IMG/VR virus record: IMGVR_UViG_3300044678_002668
Location: 1-64,000 of that record
Origin: a virus
Direction: 5' to 3' (one strand)
DNA length: 64,000 bases
Shown here: positions 57,382 to 64,000 of the stretch, piece after piece
How positions within the stretch are numbered: position 1 is the first letter of the stretch
Layout: each line of letters opens with the position of its first letter
The notes under the pieces: model-generated
The model's input: only the letters and a program-made list of their open reading frames with translations
What the model was told of the DNA's origin: nothing
Databases searched by the model: none
Program-made: the position numbers and the translations under genes

Positions 57382-59301
57382 TTATCCTTTTCGTAGTCTA
57401 TCAAGAGCACTTAAAATTTGAGGAGAAGCATAATTTAAAGCTTGTCCGGCAGTGTTAAGACCAGCTACTGATCCAGCACCACCAGCAAGAACTGCTCCTG
57501 GTCCTAAAGTTAACATTGCGGCGGTTAAAAACGGGTTCTTAGCCGTATCATCAATTACCCCAGAAGCTAAGTTTAAAGATTCTCTAAAAGGTTGAGAAAT
57601 AGGTCCTAAACGAACTAAGGCTTCATCTTTAGCTAAGTTGCCTACAGATCTACCCACTTCTCTAACTGGAGCGGCAGCTAATTCATTTAATTGTTCAAAA
57701 AAAGTAGAACCGCTTCTACGTCCATAAGCTGGACCGCCAATGTCCTGACCTACGAATTGACCTTCTTTTTTAAGTAAAGATTCTCCTGTGGCTGTTTGAC
57801 CTCGTTGTAAATAAGGTCTCATTTGTTCGATGAGGTTTTGAGCCCTACCCCATCCAATACCCATCTGTTCAGCTAAATCATTAATACGAATATCATCAAA
57901 GCTTCCAGCTTCGGCAGCTCTACGAAAAGCTGCTCGTAGATCCGCTTCATCTTGATTACCAGCAATGTAAGCTTGACGTTGTTCAGGAGTCATAGACTCA
58001 AAGTCACGATTAAAATAACCAGCCACATCAGCTCTATTATTATAAGCTCCAAGAAGCTCATTCATAGCCGCTTCATATTCTGAAGCACGTTGAGCGGTAG
58101 TTTTTTCCGATTCCATAATACGAGTTCTTAAATTTTCTAGAACATTTTTATCTAGACCAATTGCCATATCAGCTTGAGCTTTATCTAAATATTCTCTGCC
58201 AGCAAGCTCATCTTCTAATCCATATAAAGATTTAAGCCTTTTCCTTTGATCCGCTGTCATAGCTTCTTCAGCGGTTCTAGGACCTAATCCAGTGGCGGCT
58301 TTACGAAGAGTGGAAATAAGCTCTGCTTGACCGATATCAGTAATGTCTGCTTTATCTAAATCAATTCCAGCACCACTGAGAAGATTACGAATTTGCATAG
58401 CGGCAGAAGGGGGGAGTCCAGCTCCTTTTCCACCACCAGCTAATACATCTTCAACAGACCCTTCAGGAGAGAGTTTTTGAAAAGTTTGTACTGGCTGTCC
58501 AGTTAATTGAGTTAAAAGGTCTTCTTTTCCTAAGAAGTCTTTAAGAGCTTTTACTTGTTCATTGTATCCTTCAGCGGCTTCTTTAGCTCCAGTTTCAAGG
58601 CCAGTGATGGCTTGTGTACGAGCTTTTAGGATATTTTCACGAGCTGTTTTAGCTTGTTCTGCTAAAGCTTTGTTTGAAGCTTCAATAGACTGAGCTTGTT
58701 TTTGAGCCTCTCTATCAAGGCTAAAACCCTGTCTAGCCGCTTCATTAGCCGCTGTTTGTAGGTTTACACTACGAGCCAACAAACTGCTATCCAAAGCTCC
58801 TAAAGCCCCAGCACGAGGCTGGGAAGTAAGAGACCTACCAGCAGCCCTAGCAATGGCTTGCTGCCTTGCCATGGGGTCAAAACCAATGTTACGAGTCTCT
58901 TCTACAGCGGAACCAAGAGTTCCTTGCATAGCTTGAATACCACCCGTATCAGCGGTTTGAGCTTTGCCAGAACTGAGGTTTTTATATAATTCTTTATTTA
59001 CGTCTGTAGGAGCGTTTTGTAAAGTTCCAATAAGACCTTGAGCTTGTCCTAAACGCTGAGTTTCCGCTTGGGTTTGAGCCCCAGCGGCTTGCACAGCTCC
59101 TTGAAGTTGTCCTTGAGCCCCTTGTACTTGTTGCTGTAAGCCCTGTTGAATTTGAGAGCCAATAGCTTGAACAGGCTGTACGTTCTGTTGTACAGTCTTT
59201 TCAAGACCTTGGTAGCCAGACCCTTGCTTTTTCTTTTTCCCTGATAAATCAAGGGGTTGCAAGGGTTGTACTTGTGTGGATGGAGGCTTCATCATGTTCA
59301 T
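57382..59301 (-). CDS. Internal virion protein, Gln-rich, 639 residues
   Basis: An unusually Gln/Pro-rich N-terminus (STQVQPLQPLDLSGKKKK; QIQQGLQQQVQGAQGQLQ) precedes long helices and a glycine-rich hydrophobic C-terminal end. The profile suits a flexible ejection or core protein. The recurring leftward motif lies 12 bases upstream of its start. No enzymatic motif recognised. Confidence 0.6.
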   Translation of the reverse strand: MNMMKPPSTQVQPLQPLDLSGKKKKQGSGYQGLEKTVQQNVQPVQAIGSQIQQGLQQQVQGAQGQLQGAVQAAGAQTQAETQRLGQAQGLIGTLQNAPTDVNKELYKNLSSGKAQTADTGGIQAMQGTLGSAVEETRNIGFDPMARQQAIARAAGRSLTSQPRAGALGALDSSLLARSVNLQTAANEAARQGFSLDREAQKQAQSIEASNKALAEQAKTARENILKARTQAITGLETGAKEAAEGYNEQVKALKDFLGKEDLLTQLTGQPVQTFQKLSPEGSVEDVLAGGGKGAGLPPSAAMQIRNLLSGAGIDLDKADITDIGQAELISTLRKAATGLGPRTAEEAMTADQRKRLKSLYGLEDELAGREYLDKAQADMAIGLDKNVLENLRTRIMESEKTTAQRASEYEAAMNELLGAYNNRADVAGYFNRDFESMTPEQRQAYIAGNQDEADLRAAFRRAAEAGSFDDIRINDLAEQMGIGWGRAQNLIEQMRPYLQRGQTATGESLLKKEGQFVGQDIGGPAYGRRSGSTFFEQLNELAAAPVREVGRSVGNLAKDEALVRLGPISQPFRESLNLASGVIDDTAKNPFLTAAMLTLGPGAVLAGGAGSVAGLNTAGQALNYASPQILSALDRLRKG

Positions 59302-59312
59302 AACTACTCTAA

Positions 59313-59323
59313 ATTATTTGTTA
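59313..59323 (-). promoter_or_regulatory. Recurring leftward motif, copy 5
   Basis: TAACAAATAAT on the minus strand, beginning with the stop codon of the 146-residue gene and lying 12 bases before the start of the 639-residue internal protein. Candidate promoter for the right internal-protein operon. Confidence 0.5.
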
Positions 59324-59761
59324 ATTCGTAAATATTAGGATGTTTAACTGATAGCGTTTGTTAGCCACTAAGCCAGAAACATTCTGAATATTTAAAAGAT
59401 TGTTTTGATCCACTGAAAAAGTAATGTAAGGGGTAGACGTTACAAACAAGCTACTATCGTCTATACACGTCGCTTTAACTACAAGGCTACCAAATATAGT
59501 ACCAGTGCTTGGATTCTTAATACGGGCCGTTAAACGCGAATCAGACCCATCCACAAGAGGAGTACCATTAGCGTCTACTTTTACAATGAAGTTTGTTAGC
59601 AAACCCCATTTAAAATTACTTAAACTTAGCTCTCCTTGTAAAGTTTGCCAAAACTCTTCAAGAGCTGGATTAATTACGTCTGCCATTTTTTCCACAGTTG
59701 GACGGATTTCTTCATCAAAATCCGAAGCTACAATGCGAGCGGGTTTTTGAATATTAGCCAC
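59321..59761 (-). CDS. Virion protein, 146 residues
   Basis: GTG 59761 with AAAGGG eight bases upstream is preferred to an upstream TTG. N-terminal helix (VEKMADVINPALEEFWQTL), then a beta-rich domain with Thr/Ser-rich strands. It overlaps the large tail gene by eight bases and probably joins the same substructure. Family unknown. Confidence 0.6.
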   Translation of the reverse strand: MANIQKPARIVASDFDEEIRPTVEKMADVINPALEEFWQTLQGELSLSNFKWGLLTNFIVKVDANGTPLVDGSDSRLTARIKNPSTGTIFGSLVVKATCIDDSSLFVTSTPYITFSVDQNNLLNIQNVSGLVANKRYQLNILIFTN

Positions 59762-62700
59762 GATATGCCCTTTCGCTTGCGCTACTTGGTACAACGCTTA
59801 CTCCAAGAAGAGAAAAAGTATGACGAGCCACGTTATGTTTAAGTCTAAAGAACCAGTAACGGCCTCTTTGTTTTTCTCTTGGAAGATAAGTTCTAAACGG
59901 ATAAGAAGGTCCTGACCCACCATATACACTTTCACCCCAATTAAAATTACCCCAAGTTCCAGAACCTTGCATTGTAAAGTTTACGAAATCATACGAAGCG
60001 TCTAGATCAGTGGCATAGCCCATAGAGGCGTTTTTAAACGTGGTGTTTTCAAAAAGAGTAGTGGTTTCACGTACCTGTTTCATCATGCTAGGATCTCCTA
60101 AAGAGATGGGAGCATAAATTAAATCAGATTCAATGGCTTTTACATGTAATGAAGGTCCCACTACAAAAGGAGGAGTGTCATCAATTTTTACAATACGAAC
60201 ATTAGAAAGTACTTCTGTAATGTTAGTTTCATAAAGTTTTGTTCCAACACTATGTTTATAGTCTGAAAAAGAAGGCACTAAGCTTAAATTTAAGCTATCA
60301 ATAAAAGCATTATATTGTGTTTGAAACGTAGCTGGATTAGGATCTGAAGGAGCTACAAACGCAGTGGATAAATCTGCATTTAATTGAGTTACTAGTGCGC
60401 TCATCAAAGTAGTTAAATTAGATCCAGGCAATACTGAAAAGTTTTGATAAAAGCTAACACTGCCGCTTGGAATAGAAGCATCTAAAGCTAGTTTAAGAGA
60501 AAGGTTTTTAATGTCTGCTAAAGTTACATATTGAGTTTGTAATAGAGCGTCTCCTGCTTTTACTAAAGCAATAGATGGTAAAAGAAGTTCTTTATCTGCA
60601 TATATATAAAAGTTTGTAGTAAATTCAGTGTTAAACTCTCTGTCTGCATAATCTGTTCTATCAAAATTCTTACGTTCTTCTTCTACAACAGCTAAATCAG
60701 CTACGCCCAAGTATAATTTATTGCTTGAAAGAGATACCAATCCAGATGTAGCGGGCTTATTCCAGTTAGTCCAAGACTGTGTAAAAAGATTATATCTGTA
60801 ACACTGGGAAGCAGAGGTGTCGTCAGAAGATGATGGGACATATAAGATAAGGGCTCGATCTGTTTCATAAGAAATACCAAAAGTTAAGAATTTAAAATCA
60901 GAGTTATTTAAAAGAGGGAAAAGTTTATTTTCAATAGAACGAGAAATTACTTGTACTCCGCTGTCACTCACAGCTACAATACCTTGGTTTGAAAACATAT
61001 AAACCAAGTTACTTAATACTACGGCACTGTCTGGAGCTAAAATAAAATTAGTTAAATCAAGTGGATATGTAGTAAAATTAGGAGCTTGAGTCCCAGTTAC
61101 TCGGAATACTCCGTCTTCTTTTAATACAAGCAGACTATCTCGAAGAGCTAAAATGCGCTCAATGGCTTTATTTTTAGCTCCTAAATCTACATAATTTAAA
61201 AGAGGAAAAGCTTCTGGCTGTTGGTATTTAGAAAAATATAGCCTGTTTGGATTTGTAGAAGCCGCAGAAAATACTGTGGCTTTATACCATAAAACTCTTC
61301 CAGCAGTTTCTGCTCCAGGTAATTCCACAGTGAAAATCGTAGAAGTTGGAGCAGTTAATACTTCATATACTCCGCTATAAGTAGGAAGCTCTAATCCTAC
61401 TTCATCTCCTACAAGTAGTCCATGAGCCACATCTGTAGTTACGGTGATGATGGTGGCGCCATTGCAAGACCCTCCCAACACTTCAGGAAGAGTTGGTTCA
61501 AAATCATCTCTACCAGCAGTACCAACAGTATCTCTAAAGCCTAAAAAGATTTCGTTATCTTCTAACGTATTGGCTGTAAATGTAATACGAGGAGTAAAGT
61601 CTTGAGTTCCAGAAGTATAAAAGAGTTTGACAAAAGTATTGTCAGGATCTGTGTTTGCCACTTTAATTAAGCTTCTAGCTGTTTCGTCAATCTTATCAGA
61701 AACTGTAATAAAATCTGAACGTTTTACTAAAAGTTTATCTTCTACAAGAACTTCTCCAAAAGCCCTACTTAAAAGGGATGCAGAAAAAGCTCCAGTTGAA
61801 CTAGTATCAACATATAAATCTTGGTTTACTGCTGAAGAGGGGAGTCCCCACCAACCAGAAGTGGCATTTTCCGCTGTTATGCGGTTTGAATGGATTGTAT
61901 GTACCCCAGTACCAATAGAAGTAAAATTAACTAAAGTGGTGAGTCCAGAATCTCTATATAGCTTAAATTCATTAGCATTTAATACGTTAACATAATAGCC
62001 ACTAGATCCCATAATTACGGAAGTAATGGGACCTGTTCCAGAGCTGGTAATGTATATTTGATCTCCAGTAGATAAACCATGAGAAGTAATTAAAATGCTG
62101 TCGTTTAATAGATCTAAATCATCGGGTTCAAAAGAAAGCTCATAAGCTTTTAGATTTTTCCAGTCTCCAAAAGCAGTTAAAGCCTCCACTAAATTAGCGG
62201 CAACTTGAGCTTTATTTGATTTTTTAAATAAAGTTCCTGCTCCAGTTAAAGATAGAGCCGCACCATTATAAGTTGGAGTTACAGAAAAAGTAGTATCAGT
62301 AAGCTTTAGTACATAGAGCTGATCTCCAGCTACTGCACCAGTAACTCCCAGAGTTCCTAAAGCAATTAAATCTCCAGTAGAAAGTCCATGATTGGTAGTG
62401 GTGGTGGCCACTGTTCCTAATACAGAGCTAACTGTAACTTCAGAAGAAGTTTGCACTATGTTTACAGGAATTCTTTGAGCAGTTTCTGGAAACGTAATTG
62501 TAGATAGAGGAGGAGCAGTTTCATTGTCGGAAGTATAGAAATAATACTTTCTTTGTCCATCATACGAATTTAGATAAAACAGTTTATCTTCAAAAGAAGA
62601 TAGAGTATCTAAAGTGGAATCTGTAACTTTAAGAGTAAACTTACCAGTTGAGCCACCAATATAATATTTTAAATATCCCAAAGCTCCTTCTTTTTGAAGA

Positions 62701-64000
62701 GCTAAATGAGAAGTGATAACACGGGCTCCTTGAGCTGATACGATGGTTTGATTAGCAGGAAGAGTAATTACTAAAGTAGAGCCAGTAGAAAGAGCTTCAG
62801 CATCAAACCTACCTACAACTCCACCATGAATTCTAAGATCTGCTGTTGTTCCAGAAGTTAAATCTAAAACAGATCCCATATCATTAACAAGCTGTACTAG
62901 ACTTGTTCCATCATACCGTTTAATGCGGTAGTAAGTATTAGCAATAGCACCGCCAGGTAAACTACCAATAAAACGAGCCTTGAACCCTTCATAAGCGTAT
63001 AACGTAGAGTCATTTAGGATATTTAAAGTAGTGTCTAAACTGACTCCAGTCCTTTCAATGTAGGAGTCAGGAAAAGCCACATAGCACTCATCTCCCACTT
63101 GGAGATTATGAGAACCTGACAAGGTTAAAGTATAAGTTTGACCAGAACTTGTAAAAGAGTTTACATCAAGTCCTTCAAAACCCTCTACACTAAGTACATT
63201 AATGTCCAAAGTATGTTTAGTGCGAGTATTAGCAGCAAATAAACTTCCTTGAAATTGAGTTAAATCCTTAGCAAAAGGAGGAGTGTAGTTGGATTGTAAA
63301 AGTCCCTCTCCACTAAATTCATTAGTGTATAAGAATGCAGACACTTCCCAAACTTCAGCGGTGGTGGTGTCTGTTAAATCTACATATCCTTTAGCAATAT
63401 CTTCAGAGGTGAGAACATGTTCAGCTACTTGCTGCATTTCATCGTTAGGAACTACAGCCGTGGCTAAAAGATCTAAAGAGCTTGTAAAAGGATTGTTACT
63501 GCGATATACCTGAACAAAGTAGTCTGTAGTGAGATTTTCAGGTAGCAATATACGTAAATCTACATTACAAGTATTAGAGCTTACGTTAGTGATAATTACT
63601 CGATTAGAAGGAGCACCTAAAAGTAAGTTGCTATTGTTGTCATTATATCCAACCACAATGCGATAGGCCACCTTAGATAAAGGTAGCATAAAGCCCGTAG
63701 TGGTGTAGTTAGTGTTTAAAATAGGATCTAAAGCTTGAGGAATTCCAGCATCTAATAGCTTGTTTTCTCCAGAAGAAGCGATAAAAGCATTTGTAGAAGA
63801 GCTGATCTTTTTAATACCTTGAGACGTGGTGACGTATAAGTTTCCATTAACTTCAGCAGATCTAACTCTACGTCCAGTTTCAGTGGGAGCGCATTCAGCA
63901 TCTGTGCTGCCATCTGCTTGTTTAAAAGTCTGTAAAGTGGTAGAGGACCCATCATCATAAGCTAGATTGGTACCATATTGGGCTAAAATACGGTCTCTAT
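59754..64000 (-). CDS. Large tail protein (stabilisation/needle-hub type), N-terminus cut off
   Basis: The frame is open to the right edge, beyond the first internal ATG, so the true start lies outside; at least 1415 residues are visible. About 100 residues in, KVAYRIVVGYNDNNSN and LLGAPSN match a pattern shared by many short-tailed-phage tail tube or stabilisation proteins. At least three HG-L repeats of the D-x-V type occur (NHGLSTGDLIALG; SHGLSTGDQIYIT; AHGLLVGDEVGLE). The later part has beta-propeller-like segments (NRLYFSKYQQPEAFP). Structural; no enzyme motif. Confidence 0.7.
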   Translation of the reverse strand, partial: RDRILAQYGTNLAYDDGSSTTLQTFKQADGSTDAECAPTETGRRVRSAEVNGNLYVTTSQGIKKISSSTNAFIASSGENKLLDAGIPQALDPILNTNYTTTGFMLPLSKVAYRIVVGYNDNNSNLLLGAPSNRVIITNVSSNTCNVDLRILLPENLTTDYFVQVYRSNNPFTSSLDLLATAVVPNDEMQQVAEHVLTSEDIAKGYVDLTDTTTAEVWEVSAFLYTNEFSGEGLLQSNYTPPFAKDLTQFQGSLFAANTRTKHTLDINVLSVEGFEGLDVNSFTSSGQTYTLTLSGSHNLQVGDECYVAFPDSYIERTGVSLDTTLNILNDSTLYAYEGFKARFIGSLPGGAIANTYYRIKRYDGTSLVQLVNDMGSVLDLTSGTTADLRIHGGVVGRFDAEALSTGSTLVITLPANQTIVSAQGARVITSHLALQKEGALGYLKYYIGGSTGKFTLKVTDSTLDTLSSFEDKLFYLNSYDGQRKYYFYTSDNETAPPLSTITFPETAQRIPVNIVQTSSEVTVSSVLGTVATTTTNHGLSTGDLIALGTLGVTGAVAGDQLYVLKLTDTTFSVTPTYNGAALSLTGAGTLFKKSNKAQVAANLVEALTAFGDWKNLKAYELSFEPDDLDLLNDSILITSHGLSTGDQIYITSSGTGPITSVIMGSSGYYVNVLNANEFKLYRDSGLTTLVNFTSIGTGVHTIHSNRITAENATSGWWGLPSSAVNQDLYVDTSSTGAFSASLLSRAFGEVLVEDKLLVKRSDFITVSDKIDETARSLIKVANTDPDNTFVKLFYTSGTQDFTPRITFTANTLEDNEIFLGFRDTVGTAGRDDFEPTLPEVLGGSCNGATIITVTTDVAHGLLVGDEVGLELPTYSGVYEVLTAPTSTIFTVELPGAETAGRVLWYKATVFSAASTNPNRLYFSKYQQPEAFPLLNYVDLGAKNKAIERILALRDSLLVLKEDGVFRVTGTQAPNFTTYPLDLTNFILAPDSAVVLSNLVYMFSNQGIVAVSDSGVQVISRSIENKLFPLLNNSDFKFLTFGISYETDRALILYVPSSSDDTSASQCYRYNLFTQSWTNWNKPATSGLVSLSSNKLYLGVADLAVVEEERKNFDRTDYADREFNTEFTTNFYIYADKELLLPSIALVKAGDALLQTQYVTLADIKNLSLKLALDASIPSGSVSFYQNFSVLPGSNLTTLMSALVTQLNADLSTAFVAPSDPNPATFQTQYNAFIDSLNLSLVPSFSDYKHSVGTKLYETNITEVLSNVRIVKIDDTPPFVVGPSLHVKAIESDLIYAPISLGDPSMMKQVRETTTLFENTTFKNASMGYATDLDASYDFVNFTMQGSGTWGNFNWGESVYGGSGPSYPFRTYLPREKQRGRYWFFRLKHNVARHTFSLLGVSVVPSSASERAYRG

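Noticed and set aside
61627-61995. Rightward open frame of 122 codons
   Set aside because: Antisense to the large tail protein, whose frame is continuous and repeat-bearing here.
1-64000. CRISPR arrays, integrase, transposase or tRNA genes
   Set aside because: No regular repeat-spacer pattern, no recognisable recombinase or transposase product, and no cloverleaf was seen on reading both strands.
1-64000. Window as a complete circular genome
   Set aside because: Joining the ends puts a stop codon right after residue 30 of the left-edge gene and leaves the right-edge tail gene without a start, so at least one segment is missing.

Overview
This window is most of the genome of an AT-rich lytic bacteriophage. 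It carries a terminase, a portal protein, tail and internal virion proteins, a holin, its own replication genes and a nucleotide-supply set. I see no integrase, lysogeny repressor, tRNA gene or CRISPR array. P22-like portal and tail-stabilisation proteins, large glycine/alanine-rich and coiled-coil internal proteins, and the absence of a long tape-measure gene suggest a short-tailed (podovirus-type) particle. No major capsid gene was recognised. Both window edges cut leftward structural genes, so the structural block probably continues across a missing segment of a circular or circularly permuted genome. The host cannot be read from the sequence.

Layout. 1-13.15 kb reads leftward: a membrane protein, small and large terminase, portal, a 1238-residue coiled-coil protein, a lytic transglycosylase, then tail or fibre proteins. 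13.35-51.18 kb reads rightward and holds everything else. 64.0-51.18 kb reads leftward again: a large tail protein, four internal virion proteins, a holin and a HELGGH-motif protein. The two arms converge at a terminator at 51.17-51.20 kb.

The rightward arm begins at a good sigma70-type promoter (13.28 kb) with a membrane-anchored ClpP-fold protease and ThyA. From 15.5 to 30.7 kb it is dominated by an array of roughly 35 very small genes (about 28-63 codons). Most touch or overlap their neighbours, and some are recognisable paralogues. The array is interrupted by a MoxR ATPase/VWA-metallopeptidase pair, a degenerate secreted subtilase, and a control region with iteron-like repeats (17.7-18.2 kb) next to a moron-like gene on the opposite strand.

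At 27.6-28.0 kb, about 395 bases without a supported gene fold into a dense set of hairpins closed by long-range helices. I read this as a large structured non-coding RNA, more likely on the minus strand. An 11-base motif (TAACAAATAAT, minus strand) lies immediately upstream of it and recurs four more times, at leftward gene junctions and in the divergent control region. It is a candidate late promoter.

From 33.9 kb a nucleotide and DNA module follows: an intein-containing class II ribonucleotide reductase, an HNH-AP2 endonuclease, dUTPase, a cytidine/dCMP-type deaminase, a RecB-like nuclease, a Rad52-like annealing protein, a primase-helicase, a family A DNA polymerase, a phosphoesterase, a DUF5664-like protein and a HAD phosphatase. 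It ends with a membrane-anchored trypsin-like protease and an overlapping spanin-like pair. Together these genes supply and copy DNA autonomously, while the leftward arms build the particle and lyse the cell.
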